Assembly (NCBI GenBank): GCA_026826555.1
Contig: JAKSZT010053764.1
Span: 36,693,907 to 36,757,906 of the forward strand
DNA length: 64,000 nucleotides
Direction of reading: 5' to 3'
Source: Tolypeutes matacus
Taxonomy: Eukaryota; Chordata; Mammalia; Cingulata; Chlamyphoridae
A program made the translations under genes and the position numbers. Below, piece by piece: positions 11,405-23,759 of this stretch. The notes below the pieces were generated by a model. That model was given only the letters and a program-made list of their open reading frames with translations. It made no database searches and was not told where the DNA came from. Every line of letters starts with the position of its first letter. Position 1 is the stretch's first letter.

Positions 11405-12640
11405 CTACTTGCTATCAGTAGTTAATGACATGAGAAAGAGAACAAGAATAAATAATGAACTGAAGAAATTTGAACAGCAACAAAATGTAAGAATAAGGAA
11501 TGAAAGAAACCATAAAATATTTTTTAGAAAAGGAAAAAATGCTCTGTACAAAATTTTAAATCAATTAAAAAAATGGTTCTTTGGAAAAACAGTAATGACT
11601 AGCTCATCCAATCAAGAAAGAATGAAATTAGGATTACACAAAAGTAGTGGTTAGGGGTTTCAACACAACCACAGACAAAGGGACATTCAAATAATTGAGA
11701 GACTATGAGTTTCTATGCTGATATATATGTAACATGGATTATTTTTTATAGCAAAGTTTAAGTTATTATAGTAGACTCAAAAAAGATCTTTTTAAACCTA
11801 CCCAGACTAATACCCATGTATGAAATTGAGAAAGTCATTAAGGAACAAAAATTGCAAGACCAAGTTGACTTTTGGGGTTATATTATCAAGAAACAGAAAT
11901 ATTTATTTGAGTTTATCCATTCCATAACTTAGAGAGAGAACAGAAATATGTGAAGTCAAAATATTGCAGTTACCAAAAATCTATTAAAGATAAAAAATTT
12001 TAGACAAATCTTAATTCTGTAGAGTGGTACATCATTTTAAAATAAGTATAAATGAATATTAACCAAGTAGTTTATTATGATCCATCTCATATAATTCCAA
12101 CAATTCAGGTCAAGATTTCTGTAGCATAAGGAAATATATTAATATAATTCACCATGTTAAAAGTCAATGGCAGAAAAATTATATTTTTGATTGATACTGA
12201 AAAATCTTTTGCTAAAATTTAACTTCCATTGCTAAATTTTTAGAAATTCTAACAAAACAGGAAAATAAGATTGTTCCTTTCAGTTGACAAAAAGTCCCCA
12301 TTAAAAGTAAAAATAATGGAAAGATGTTTGCTATCATCATTATGATTTCACAGTTTCCTGGAAGTGCTAGCTATTGTGATTAGTTAAGAAAGTAAAAACA
12401 CTCGAATTTTAGAAAAGAAGACAAACTTTGTATTATTTGCAAATTACATTTTATATGCCTAGAATATCCCTTAAAATAATCATCCAAATAATAATACACC
12501 AAAAAATAATACACATACTAATGATATGCAATGTGTATAATAATAATACATATTGACAAGATGTCCAGGTACAAAAGAGATTATAGAATCACTATTTATA
12601 GCTTCCTAATATATTGAAAATACCCAATTAGAATATTTAA
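11405..12640 (+). mobile_element. Very old L1 ORF2 remnant, sense
   Basis: Although heavily mutated, the landmarks of the L1 reverse-transcriptase region come in order: a lysine-rich pre-RT stretch (LKKWFF near 11560), then AAGGAAATATATTAATATAA and CACCATGTTAAAAGTCAATG (about 12130-12165), then GATACTGAAAAATCTTTTGCT, the counterpart of the GATGCAGAAAAAGCATTTGAC segment of younger L1s. A TTATTTGCAAATTACAT stretch at about 12434 matches the TTATTTGCAGATGACAT of the catalytic motif region, with the aspartates lost. Non-functional. Confidence 0.68.
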
Positions 12641-13860
12641 GGAATTATGAGAAGCGTGATCATTGTTTCAATCAGATTTTATTTGATAATAGATTGAAGA
12701 AAAGAAAACAAATTAATTTAAACAATTCAGAAAATGTATTAATTCACACACCCAAATGCAATATGGTGACATGGTGTTAACAAATACCCTATTTCTGTTC
12801 CTCTCCCTACTTCTTTATGTCCAAAAGAAAAGATTATCTTTCCTCCAACCCCTAAATCAAAGTCCTGGGCTCAGTCCTAGACTGATACAAGTCCTGGATC
12901 ATTGTAGGTCATGAGCCTATCAACAAGTCATTGTGGCTTTGACCTGGATTTTGTGACCATCCTGAACCTGTCATTACAGCAATGGGGTGGAATTACCCAC
13001 CTTTGATGCTGAAGGTGGGAGCAATCCCAAATAAACACTTTCATAGTGTAGTAGGGAGGTTAAGGAGGCAACCACAATTGATAATGATAATGAGGAGGAG
13101 GAGGAGGAGGAGGAGGAGGATATGGACAGTACCAAGAGTAATAGCAGCTAAAATGGATTGAGTATTTAACACAGACCAGTCATTGTGCTAAACACATTCT
13201 ACCAGCTTTCAATTCATTAATCTCATCTGGTTCTTGTGTAAATAAAATAAGACTATCCACATTAAGTGCTTGTTACCTAATAATAATGACAATAATAATA
13301 ATTATTATTAAAGGAGTAGTAGTAATAACATAACAGTTATAATAGGAGAAGGACTAATAGTGGCAATAATATTACCAGAGGCAGCAAGGATGGTATTAGG
13401 TAGGTAGGTAACATTATTATCCTAATTTATAGAAGAGGAAACTGAGACTTCCAAGGGGTGTCATAACTAGTTTATAGTATTATAACTACTAATCTAATAT
13501 AGTAGATATTATATTAGTTTAAGATAAGTAGCAGAGCTAGAATTCTAATGGTGGTATGTGGCTCAAAAGTTAGCTCTAAAAGAAATATACGTGATCTATA
13601 TGAAGAAATATTAAAATACATGGCTTAGGAGAAAAAAGAACACCAGAATAAATAGAAAGTTATATTTTGTTCTTGAATAGGAAGACTATATTTAAAAGGT
13701 TAAAATATTATTTTGCTACAATCACAATGAAATTCCAGGTGCGTGAGTGTGTGTGAGTGTGTTTGCTGGTGTTTTGTTTTGGGAGTGGAGGCAGAGACAG
13801 TAATGCTCACCAGATATTTCCTTTGCTTCCCTATATGCCTAACTCCCCTGCACGTAGGCT
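12641..13860. other. No gene; low-complexity AT tracts and traces of MIR
   Basis: It contains a (GAG)n tract at about 13092-13120, AAT/ATT trinucleotide patches (13280-13310), and MIR-like traces in antisense (CTAATTTATAGAAGAGGAAACTGAGAC at about 13422). Nothing coding. Confidence 0.5.
13092..13120. repeat. (GAG)n trinucleotide repeat
   Basis: About ten uninterrupted GAG units, read from the sequence. Confidence 0.95.
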
Positions 13861-13869
13861 AAGTGACTA

Positions 13870-14098
13870 GTTCTATACCGGCACTGTACCATATCATAGC
13901 TCCTAGCCACATGTGATTAATTATATTGAAAATTAAATCAACTAATCTTCTTCCAAAACTCAAAATTCAAGTCCTCAGTCACATGAGCCACATTCAAAGT
14001 GCTCAATACCCGCATGTGGCTAATGGCTACTGTATTGGACAATGCACATCATAGAACATTTCTGTTTCTGTAGAACGTTCTGTTAGAAAGTACTGTTC
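13870..14098. mobile_element. hAT-type non-autonomous DNA transposon (MITE-like)
   Basis: The element is a long imperfect palindrome. TAGCCACATGTGATTAA on the left answers CATGTGGCTAATGGCTAC on the right, and it closes with AACATTTCTGTTTCTGTAGA and AGAAAGTACTG. I know this layout from a common mammalian MITE built around CACATGTGGCTA. The family name is left open. Confidence 0.55.
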
Positions 14099-14099
14099 T

Positions 14100-14390
14100 T
14101 GACAATGGGCTTTGATGGGGGAAAACATGTGTCCCTTTAGACCATGCACAATGTCCCAGCTGCCTCTTCCCCCACTGTGGTAAGTGGAGCGCTGAGGAGA
14201 CCCTGTGTTCTAAACAGTGTAACTATTAATTGGAGCCTCGGTCAACCTGGGTACCTAAGCAAATTCCTTCCCGCCTCCACTGATACCAACCCCTGTGAGG
14301 AATGTACTGAGTAAGAAATAAACTTGTATTGTGTTAACCCACTGAGATTTGGGGGTTGTTTGCTATCACAGTTTCACCTACCCTTCCATG
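14100..14390 (+). mobile_element. 3' part of an MLT1-like (MaLR) LTR
   Basis: The end carries AAATAAACTTGTATTGTG followed by CACTGAGATTTGGGGGTTGT, typical of the terminal R/U5 region of MaLR LTRs, with the polyadenylation signal AATAAA in place. The 5' portion is too worn to delimit. Confidence 0.5.
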
Positions 14391-15952
14391 AATAAAACAT
14401 AGTTATGTGAAGTGGATGATGTTATGAGGGTAAAAAACTTGACAGGTGATTCTAAAATGCAAGTATAACAATAAGCATAAGAAACAACTTAGGAAAGTTC
14501 TGGAAAAGATGAGTAAAGAGCAAGCTTCTGCCATTTTAGATATTAAACTTTACCATAGAATAACAACAATTAAGAGTCTAGGAATAGACGGATGAATGAC
14601 AGAGAATGGATGTGAGAATACATGAAAATGTAGTGTGAAATAAAGGTCTCATTTCTAATTACCTGTGCTGTTTCCTACCTCGCTATAGTGCTAACCAGAG
14701 TCTGAGATGGACACACTCTTTCTCACAAGACTTGCCCCTGGTAGAACCATCTAACAGCCAGGCCCACTAACAATGTGCCATTTATAATTTTATAATCCCT
14801 CAGTCCCATCTGCAATGAAGTCTGTCTCCACCCTGTTTTCTCATTAATGACTTGCCTGAGGCCTTCTACTAACTTATTGTCTGTTATCATTTCAATTCCT
14901 CAGAGCCCTGCATACAACCCTATCTTATCCTTCTCACAGTTCGTATTTTTTGAATGAAGCTGAAACTTATGCCTCACTTATCACAATGCTCTATGAAATA
15001 TATAAACATATATTATACCCTCTTAAATCTGAACCTCTCTGTCTCTGGTTGCTCATTTCCCTATACTGTGAAATAGTTCTCATGTTCCTTAAAAAATATA
15101 CTCTATATTTCATTAATATCATTAACATTTTATGATGTCTAAATTTGCTCTCTTCTCTCCAACTATTTCTCTACTCATTACAACCCATACCTAATAAAAA
15201 TATTATACACACTAATAGAATCCCCATTACCAGGCAAAAAAATATGCTCACAACCTCCATAATAACACTGGTCTCCAATTTTCTCTGGCATGTTCTGTTC
15301 AAACCAGGCCTCAGCTACCAGTTTAATCATATTTTGTAGTTCAAATAATACCTGAGTGCCTACCTGTCTTTATTTTTTGAGTGTTCTATTGAAGAAAACA
15401 AAATGGCTAGTCTTTGGGTGAGAAGTTCTGGGTTTCTACTTTATCTGTATACCAAAACAAGTACTGGATATATCAATTTGAATGTTAAAATATAATAAAA
15501 TAATGAGGTTTTTAGAAGAGTAAATGAGAGAAAGGTTTTTCCACCTATGGCACAAACACTAAAACATTAAAGAAAACACTGATGAGTTTGTTTAAATTTA
15601 AACTATCTGAACAACAGCAGCAAAAACAACCACCAAAAAGAGCCTCCATAAACAAACAATATGTTTTAGTATCTAAAAGTTAAATAATCACAAATAAAAA
15701 TGAAGAAACTATTTTGACACATATGATACAGTTTAGATATTTCGTTTTTAAAAAAGGAAAACTTAAAAAGAGAGAGGAGAAAAAAGGTGATCATGTCAGC
15801 AGACATTTGGAAAAAGGATGGGAATAGCCAGGCATATCTACAAATGACATGTATAAGAAACCATGTGTGCACCAGAATGACCATGCAGCAGCGTGGTTTA
15901 CACTGGCAGAATTCTATGTCAACCATTTGTACACCAAGAAAGGGCTGCTTAT
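14391..15952. other. No gene recognised
   Basis: AT-rich single-copy DNA. Open frames near 14950-15135 and 15145-15339 (plus) are rich in isoleucine, leucine and tyrosine, as expected from AT-rich random sequence. No motif found. Confidence 0.45.
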
Positions 15953-15966
15953 AAAGTTAATGGCAA

Positions 15967-16338
15967 GGATGCAGATGTGGCTCAACACCTTGAGCACCCA
16001 CTTACCATACAGGAGTTCCCAGGTTTGGGTCCCAGTGCTTCCTAAAAAGAAGACAAAGACGAGCAGACGCTGCCTCCCTCCACAAGGAGCTTAGATGACA
16101 TGCCACCTCCTGCTGCAACAAGCAGATGCCACAAGCCAGCAGACACCATAGTCCAAGGGGAATGGATATGGCTCAGGCTGTTGGGCACCCACCTCTCATG
16201 TGGGAGGTCCCGGGTTCGGTTCCCGGTGTCTCCTGGAGAAGGTGAGCAAACAATGAGCAGACAGACAAGAGAACCATCAGGGGGAAGGGAGGGTAAATAA
16301 AGAAAAATAAAGTATATAAAATAAATCTTTTTTTAAAA
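15967..16338 (+). mobile_element. Two-unit tRNA-derived SINE with a perfect 14-base duplication
   Basis: Unit one (from 15967) has GCAGATGTGGCTCAA as A-box region and GTTTGGGTCCCAGTG near the B box. A spacer of about 120 bases rich in CAGACG/CAGCAG leads to unit two (from about 16158) with GGATATGGCTCAGG and a well-kept B box, GGTTCGGTTCC. The tail is CAGACAGACAAGAG, (ATAAA)n and TCTTTTTTT. AAAGTTAATGGCAA occurs perfectly at 15953-15966 and 16339-16352. The linker differs from the SINE at 3967, so this is another subfamily. Confidence 0.9.
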
Positions 16339-16522
16339 AAAGTTAATGGCAAAACTTACAATGGAATATTTTTCACCCATATAAAGTGATGATGCATATC
16401 TATATTCTGTTACCTGGAAATGGTCCAGAATATATTATTGAGAGTAAAAAAGGCTGGTTACCTACCTGTATATATGTACAAATTCATTTATGTAAAATTA
16501 TATATTGAACACTGTGTGTAAG

Positions 16523-16650
16523 TGTCTTAGTTTCTCAAGTCTGCTATGACGAATATCACAAAATGGGTTGGATTTAACATTGGGAATTTATCATCTCCCA
16601 TTGTTTTGGAAGATAGAAAACCAAGATCAAGGTCTTGAGTTATGTTACAA
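16523..16650 (-). mobile_element. MLT1-like LTR fragment, antisense
   Basis: GTCTTAGTTTCTCAAGTCTGC, then AATGGGTTGGATTTAACA and CCAAGATCAAGGT, follow the order of an antisense MaLR LTR end (CTTAGTTTGCT...GGGTGGCTTAAAC...CCAAGATCAAGG). Only the terminal 130 bases remain. Confidence 0.55.
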
Positions 16651-17171
16651 CTCAGTACATTGTAGATAACTGATAGCAATGTAAATGGTATTTTTCATAG
16701 ACATACAAATTCTGTCCAGTGAAAAGACAATTGACCCCATTCCTCAAAAAAGCCAGTTTTACATCATTTCAGCATTCCTGATTCGACTATGAAAATGTGG
16801 AACTTCTAATTCTTTGAACCAGCTGTTACATCTTACTGGTTCCCAAATAAATTAATGATTTAAATAAAATGTTCAATGAATGTTCATTTTATATTTGTAA
16901 TAAAATCAAGATGTTACACCTTTTAAAAATCATTTAAAAGAAAAAATGAAAAAATTGAAAGTGAGTTTAGCCCAAATTCCCTCATTTTATAGGTAAGCGG
17001 ACTGAAGCCTAGAAAGGTGAAGTAAATAACCAATATATTAGCTCAACTTTTTTCACCAAAGATATCCTCCCTATGAAATGAGCGTTTACTATTGCTTACT
17101 CATTAGTTGTTGTGAATTGAGCATGCCGTACCATTTCATATTCTGTGAAATACACAGAAATGCACAAGCTC

Positions 17172-17194
17172 TCACACACACACACACACACACA
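17172..17194. repeat. (CA)n microsatellite
   Basis: About eleven CA units, read from the sequence. Confidence 0.95.
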
Positions 17195-17214
17195 TATTAA
17201 GACAAGTTATCGGT

Positions 17215-17400
17215 GAAAACATTCTGGAGTCAGACTATGTTTAATTCCCAACTCTCTTATAACTTACAAATGTTACCTCTTCTTTCTTTTTTTTTTTTTT
17301 TTTTGACTCTGCTTCCTTATCTGGAAAATGGAGATGATAATAGTACATTAGGCAAATATTATTATTGTACACATTGAATGAATTGTATGCTTTGTTAATA
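17215..17400 (+). mobile_element. MIR SINE, sense, split by a T-run
   Basis: TTCTGGAGTCAGACTATG, then CTCTGCTTCCTTATCTGGAAA and ATGGAGATGATAATAGTAC, follow the MIR body (GGAGCCAGACTG...CCTCATCTGTAAAATGGGGATAATAATAGTAC). A T18 run sits in the middle where the MIR core continues with CTCAGTTTCC. Confidence 0.75.
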
Positions 17401-18119
17401 TGTACCAATAAAATAGATTTGTTTAAAAAAAAAATAGTACATCAGGGGTGGCAAAGTTTTAAATTGGATAATGCTTACTATGTTCTCATACAACAGTGTG
17501 AGCGCCTAAAATGTGTTCCACAAATATTATATGCTATTATCACAATTGCCAGCTTTTTATCCATGTCAGTCCAAGGCACAATTTGCTTATAGAGGAGTTA
17601 CCATCTTGAAGTGAACTAATAAAATACAGAAATATCTGGATTTATCCCTTAGTTGTGATGGTGAAAAGTTGTAGATAAAGTGTTATGCATTGAATTCTAT
17701 TTTAATAGTGTTAAGGCATCTCTCATTTACAGTAATTGCATACTGAATTACTTGGTAAAATTAAAAATGATTTTGTAGTCCTAATAGCCACCTTTGATTT
17801 ATTCCTGGATTTTAATAAATCTTTTTTAAGCCAGACCCCATCTGGATACAGGAGTAACTTATTGGCCAAAAACAACTCTTTCAGGGATGCTGACATAAGG
17901 TTAATACTGTGCTATCTATGTGTGGCCAAATAGCAAGATTCTAGTGTAATTTCACAACAATTTAGTAAGATCCAGAATATTTTATTAATAGTATAATGAA
18001 AATTAATTACATAAATCAATAATAAGGAATAATATACTCTCGCCCTTTTAATATGATCGTGATATTTCATCATTTTATATTTAACTTCATATTTTTCTCA
18101 GCAGCATTTCACCCAACAC

Positions 18120-18195
18120 CTCAGCTGTCCTTACAACCATCCACCACAGTGTTTGCACATAGTAGGTATTCAATAAATGTTGTTAAATAATCTGT
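18120..18195 (+). mobile_element. MIR/L2-type 3' tail
   Basis: GTGTTTGCACATAGTAGGTATTCAATAAATGTTGTTAAAT matches the shared 3' end of L2 and MIR (GGCACATAGTAGGCGCTCAATAAAT). Too short to separate the two families. This quoted match is read in two halves around the AGTAGG core. Confidence 0.65.
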
Positions 18196-18919
18196 AAATG
18201 ACTGTACATTGTATTTTATTTCCTACTGAGAGCTATATGCAGCTATGACCTTAAAAGAGGAATAGAAGCTGAGCATTTGTTCTTTATCTGTATGGGGATG
18301 CCTCTAGTTCATTTTAAGTTCTTTCCTTATTGTTACTCCCCTCTAAACTCCTTTTTACTTGGCAGTTCTAGGATGCTCTATAATTAGAAGCCGGGGAGAC
18401 ATCAACTACTTCCTCTGGGCAAGTTTGTGCCTTAGCACCTCTCTGTGACCTTCCATGCTAATTAAACTACATGTGAGAATAAAGAACATTGGTACTTAAC
18501 TGAAATAAAAAGCAATTAAGTGGAAACATTTGGAGATGATTGTATGTTAATAAGAAATCTTAATCAATGTGTATACCTAAGAGACTAACAGAAGCACCTT
18601 TGAAAACTTCACATTTTCTCATCAAACAAAATCCAAACTTCCTTGTTCCTAAGATGTGCACAAGCTCATAAATGTCTTTGGTTTGTTTCATAGACAGAAG
18701 GAAACATTACTATCTTCTCTTATTATCGTTTTAGTTCCCTGGAAATTACAGAAATACGCCTGAAGCAAAGTCTACCTTCTGTAAGATATTGAGAATACTC
18801 TAAATTTTATCCAAGAGTTTAAGGTTGGGCTTTTTTAGCTTTCCAAATCTTGGGAGCACATTAGTAATTTGTATTCTGAGTGCAGAAATAAAATAGATTA
18901 AATGCAGAAAGTTCAGATC

Positions 18920-19113
18920 CAGGGGTTAGGAAACTACATTCCACCAGCTAAATTTGGCACTGCCTATTTCTGTAAAGCCCATGAACTAGGAGTCATGTTT
19001 ACATTTCTAAAAGGTTGTTTTTAAAAATCAGATGAATATGAGACCATAGGCGGTCCCAAAAACCAAAAATATTCTCTATTTGGCCATTTATAGAAAAAGT
19101 TTGCTAAGCCTTG
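18920..19113. mobile_element. hAT-Charlie-like MITE
   Basis: Terminal repeats CAGGGGTTAGGAAACT (left) and, in reverse complement, CAAGGCTTAGCAAACT (right) agree at 13 of 16 positions. Interior landmarks GTGCCTATTTCTGTAAA-like and TTGGCCATTTATAGAAAAAG match the common mammalian hAT MITE bounded by GGGTCGGCAAACT. It is too small to encode a transposase. An 8-base duplication could not be established. Confidence 0.65.
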
Positions 19114-19264
19114 GAATAGATGATAATCTGAACTGGGAAGAATAGCACAACCTAAACACATAAAGCCATCCTAATACCAACTAAAATGAGTTCAAAGTCT
19201 GGATTAAGGAATCTAAATTTTAAATTCATTTTCTCGTTAAATAATAATGAATTAATCCAATAAA

Positions 19265-19430
19265 TATTTACTCCATTCCAACCATAAGCCAAGAAATGTT
19301 CACACAATTATCTCATTTACTTCTCACAAATGCCTTGAGAGGTATGCCTTATCCCTATTTCCATAAGAGGAAACTAGAACCAAGACAAGTAAATTGCCCT
19401 AAACTGCTTGACTGCTGCTGAGGTGTCTCA
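19265..19430 (-). mobile_element. MIR SINE, antisense
   Basis: Landmarks in order: CACAATTATCTCATTTACTT, CTCACAAATGCCTTGAGAGG, CCCTATTTCCATAAGAGGAA, ACAAGTAAATTGCCC. This is the reverse complement of the MIR core and tail. Confidence 0.72.
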
Positions 19431-19936
19431 ATCCAATGCCTCAACACCAGCTTTGTTACTGTAAAGAAGATAAAGGAATGCATTCAATGACCAATGGTAT
19501 TCAAACTTCTGGTTCAATTAATAGATAAAAATTATTTAAAATTAAACAGAGTACAAAATGAATTCTTTCAAGGTGTTGAAAACAATTTCTTTCTTAAATA
19601 AGATATTTCTCTGTGAGTTTTATACCTTATGAATCAACTTTTCAAATTCTCCCTCTCCTATCCCCCAGATATTGTGGGGTATACGTCAACCTATTTGACA
19701 AGGGTCAAATTAATTTGCTCTCTGAATTGCCCAATCCAAATTAATGAGGTTGTTCATATCAATCAATGTCTTCTAATGTTACTTAGAATGCTTTACACAA
19801 ATCTATTCAAGGCATGTGATTCTTTGAAACTACATCAGTGCCTCTGACTCATAAATGAAAGTTTCAACAGCTACAAGTATATAAAAGTGGACTTACTAAC
19901 AATAAAAATTCTCTAAGATTTTGGCAGTTGTTTTGC

Positions 19937-19962
19937 TAGAGAAGTTTACAAAAACTTCTCTA
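19937..19962. repeat. Perfect 11-base inverted repeat, 4-base loop
   Basis: TAGAGAAGTTT (19937-19947) and AAACTTCTCTA (19952-19962) are exact inverted copies. Short hairpins of this size arise by chance in AT-rich DNA; no function is inferred. Confidence 0.8.
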
Positions 19963-20229
19963 TGGTTTTAGATAGAAATCTCAAAATTAATTCTCATTCA
20001 ATTAAAAAAAGGGGAAGGCTCATTTGTTGGCAGCAGGAAAATAGAGTGACAGCTTTTCCCAGATAAACAGAATCTGCTACATTCTAGAATGCTGTGTTTG
20101 GGGTTCACATGAGTCCCTCGTAAATATTCACAGACCCTTAAGAAGAACAAATAATTTTGCATGTGACATGCCTAAAATTCTTGGCTAATATCACAGTTGG
20201 TAAAATGATGCATTATTCCTCTTTTTCAC

Positions 20230-21340
20230 TTTAATTCAAGAAGTTTTTATTCATGTCTACTTTGTACACAGTATTGGGCTAGAACCTATGTCATTATATC
20301 AAACAAGGTAGAAGGAATAGTCTAGGCCCCCTGGGAACTTAGAATCTACATCAGGAGGCAAATAATAAAATATTTCTTTCACTCCAAGATTAAATATTTC
20401 CAATGTTTGTTCACATCTCAAATTAACATGTGTCATAGAATTGCTATTGGTCAGGTTAAACTCAGGATGTAGCTGTCTCTGCCTCCTCATGCTCAAAACT
20501 TGCTCCAAGTTGTTCATATTGTCATCACTTCAAATGAATTATATGCATTGCTGATACTACAAAGGGTGAGTATAATTGCCTTAGAATGTCCCAAAAATAT
20601 TACACTATGTTATGGCATTGAAATAAAAAAATTATTGTATAGCAGAAAAATGCACTGAAACAGCAGAGCAAAAATTTTATACAAATGAAGCAACTAATTG
20701 GTTTTGGAAGAATGACTACAATTCCATAATTTATATAAAGAACCATCAAAATATATAATGGTATCTGAGAAAGGAAAATACCCACCAAAATGAAGAAGTA
20801 TTAGCATTTGTTACTGTTATATAAGTAAGGGATTGCCTAATACATGCTAAACAATGCAAAGAGAGCAGGAGACATTGTTTAATCCCTTAGAATAAACAAG
20901 AGAAATTTCAAAGCAACAGGAGCCTAATATAACTATTGTTAAGGCATTATGTCATACACAGTTTAATTGGCAGCACTTCCTTCTTTCTTTCTGGCATATA
21001 AAATAATGGTGTGTCTTGGAAATCAATGTCTTCTTAAATTTGATGAAATATGGTGCTTACAAAATAAATAATGGTGATGCAAAGTAGTTTGCATAGAAAA
21101 CAAAATGAATGATTTTGAGAGTGTGGGACTTTAATAGAGACTCAGAAAGGCTTTGAAACATAAGTAGAAGCAGAGTTTTGTGAAAATATAGGTTGGACTT
21201 TAAGAACTGAAATAAAGGTGAGAACATTCCAGGCAGAGCAAAGATCATAAGCAAATATTTGGAATGAGATCACATCTGAATATCCAGTGACCAGTTAAAC
21301 ACAGACTTAGTTGTAATGAAAACAAAGTTGTGGGAGTTGT
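20230..21340. other. No gene; traces of an ancient dispersed repeat
   Basis: Short stretches (about 20265-20360 and GAACATTCCAGGCAGAGCAA at 21220) echo the old repeat also seen at 42225-42790. The intervening sequence is unassigned and I see no coding evidence. Confidence 0.4.
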
Positions 21341-21630
21341 CCCAAGACTAGATCTTCAGTTTCCAGAAGATCGGATTGAGAAATTTGAGTTATATGACAT
21401 AGTTAATGGGGACCACGTGATCTTTACTTGGTTAATTTCTCTCTCTTGCTAGTGCTTTTATTTCATAGCTTTCTTTGATTTTTTGGCTCAATTTTTCTAA
21501 AACTTTAAGATAGCCCTGTTTAAATTATCAAAAAAGGGGCAAAGGGAGCCACTAATGGACGTAGACCAGATCTATGGTGCTTGGGAAAGAAACCAGAGAG
21601 ATAAGCCTTGTCTTCGTTCATTTTCCCGAC

Positions 21631-21649
21631 TGGCCAGCAGATGGCGATA
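21631..21649 (+). promoter_or_regulatory. Candidate CTCF-binding motif
   Basis: TGGCCAGCAGATGGCGATA agrees with the published CTCF consensus YGRCCASYAGRKGGCRSYV at 18 of 19 positions, including all 12 of the core CCASYAGRKGGC. It lies in sequence I cannot assign to any repeat. Binding is inference from the motif alone; the facing core at 41780-41791 points the other way. Confidence 0.6.
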
Positions 21650-22019
21650 TTCAGCAAACCTTTCCATGGAGATGAATCCTTCAGTTTCCACTGACTAGAT
21701 CTTCTGAGTCAGAAATTCAAAACCCGAATATACTGGTTAAACTCGCTGAAGAGAAACCACACTCAGCCCTCTGCTATACCCTCCCTCTTCCCAGGAAGCA
21801 AATGTCCTTTCTCCTCTCCGTTGGCCACAGGTTTTACAGATGCTGTTTGCTTCAGGAGTGGTGGATGGATGGTGTTTCCAGTCACAGGGCCAGCAACTCA
21901 TAGTTTTCCTTTTGGCCTCTTTGTCTCTCCATTCTCAGTCCCTCCTGGACAATGTGTATGACACTCTCCTAGTTTGCAGTCCCCAAAGCAGCTCCCTCAG
22001 ACATACTACTTCATTTGGA

Positions 22020-23420
22020 AGAATATTTTATTGGGTTTCAAATTCTAAATTGACATTTTCTTTTCCTTTCAACACTTTAAAAGAAAGTTATTCTATTGTC
22101 TTCTAACTACAATAGTTTCTTTTGGTAAGTCAGCAATATGTCTTTTGGTTGATCCTTTGAAGTAATGTAGTTTCTTATGATATATCTAAATATATAAGAA
22201 ATATGTAAATACATATACTTATTTTTTTAGTAATTCATTCATTCACTCATCTTGCTTCAGATTTACAGAGTTTCTTAAGTAAGTCAGTTGAAGCCTTTAA
22301 CAATTTTGAGAAAATTCTTGATTGTTATCTCTGCAAATATTTGTTCTGCCCAAATTCTCTCTCCTCTCCATCTGGGACTGTAATTACATGTATATTTGGC
22401 TTTTTACTCTGACCCTCAGGTCTGTGGCAGCTGTTTTATTTTTACTTTTACTTTTTATCTTTGCTTAACATTAATATTTTCTCTTGACCTATCTTTCATT
22501 TTAGTATTTCTGACTTTGGTGTTTGTAATCTGCTGATAAATCCATTTATTGTGTTCTTAATTTCAGATATTTTAGTTTTAAATTCAATACATTTCACTTG
22601 GTTATTTTGTATTGATTGTGATTCTTGCATAAAAGTATTCATCTTCTGCTTTATTTTCTCAAACATACTAGTCATACTTATTCTAAAGGCACTGTCTGAT
22701 AAATCAATATCTAGCTCATCCATGAGATTGCTTATATTGTCTTGATTTTTTGGTTGTTTGGTCCTATTTCTTGACAAGTCTAGTAACTTTTGATTAAATG
22801 CTGGGTATGGTATATAACAACTTTTTAAATATCTCAATGATGCTGTCTTTCTCTAATCAGAGTTCATTCTTGCTTTAGCTAGATAGAGTGAGGGCTAATC
22901 CTCTTAAATCACTCAGGGACTGAGAATGGCTATAATGCTCAGTCTACTTCTGGCTTTCTGTTGTCCCTAAGGTGCCTTGCTCCAGGGCTTTCATCTGAGA
23001 ACATGATTTGTTCTCCAGGGCCCCTGAAAGATCCTAAAATCTCACATCTGTGTTCTGGGAAGCTGTGGAAAATTATTCTCTGCATTTCAGATATTTTCCA
23101 GATTTGATTTTTAATCTCTTGTACTGTACAACTTCAGAATTTGGAAAATGTGTCAAGGAAAAGAAATTGGTATATGTTTGAAAACTCTGAAGACTATGCT
23201 TTTGTCTCTTCAGCCATTTTAGACTCCCGAATTATATGATTTTTCAGTCCCCCAAAATGGCCTTCTGTCTGGACAAAGCTTCTCTGTTCTTAGCCTCCTG
23301 ACTATGCCCAGAACCAATAAATGCTGGGGAAAGTGTTTGCAGAATGTTTGCTCACCTCTCCACAGTTATCCCCCTCTCTGGCCTCTTTAGTCTGCTATCT
23401 TAAGTAGCTCACTGATGCCT
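22020..23420 (-). mobile_element. Old L1, 5' portion (ORF1 and upstream), antisense
   Basis: In antisense order the segment shows the ORF1 C-terminal region (ACATTTTCTTTTCCTTTCAACACTTTAAA-type, about 22050-22085), the GGGACTGTAATTACATGTAT segment at 22374, a coiled-coil part, and then a 5' UTR-like region with CCATTTTAGACTCCC at about 23215. Orthodox L1 gene order and an ORF1 remnant at 22496-22837 support the call. The 3' two-thirds of the L1 is absent. Confidence 0.7.
22496..22837 (-). pseudogene. L1 ORF1 coiled-coil remnant
   Basis: An open frame of 113 codons survives. Its C-terminal half contains KTKISEIKNTINGFISRL, a heptad-like pattern that matches the L1 ORF1 coiled-coil (EISEIKNTLEGI type). 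ORF1 encodes the trimeric RNA-binding protein of L1, but here the RRM and C-terminal domains are missing from the frame, so it is a chance-open piece of a dead element. Confidence 0.65.
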
Positions 23421-23759
23421 TTATATTAAGAGTTTTACATTTGATCTCCCTTTTCTCATTATTTTTGATAATAGCATTATCAGCAAAATAGTGTCCCATC
23501 TTACTCAGATGCAGCAATTTCAAACTCATAAACTCTTAAACAGAATACTGATCTTTTTTAAAAAGGAATTTGCCAGATGGATTCAAAGGAAAGAACCAAT
23601 CTAGGTAAGATGGAACAGCCCTTTACAAAGGTGGTCAGGGTAAGAATTGAAAGGAGACTTGGGATACTGAGAGCATTATTTCTAATATTTGTAACACTCC
23701 CAAGGTGATTCTTAGCCTCACTTTATAGATGAATGAACAAAACAACAAATATGTGCTAT

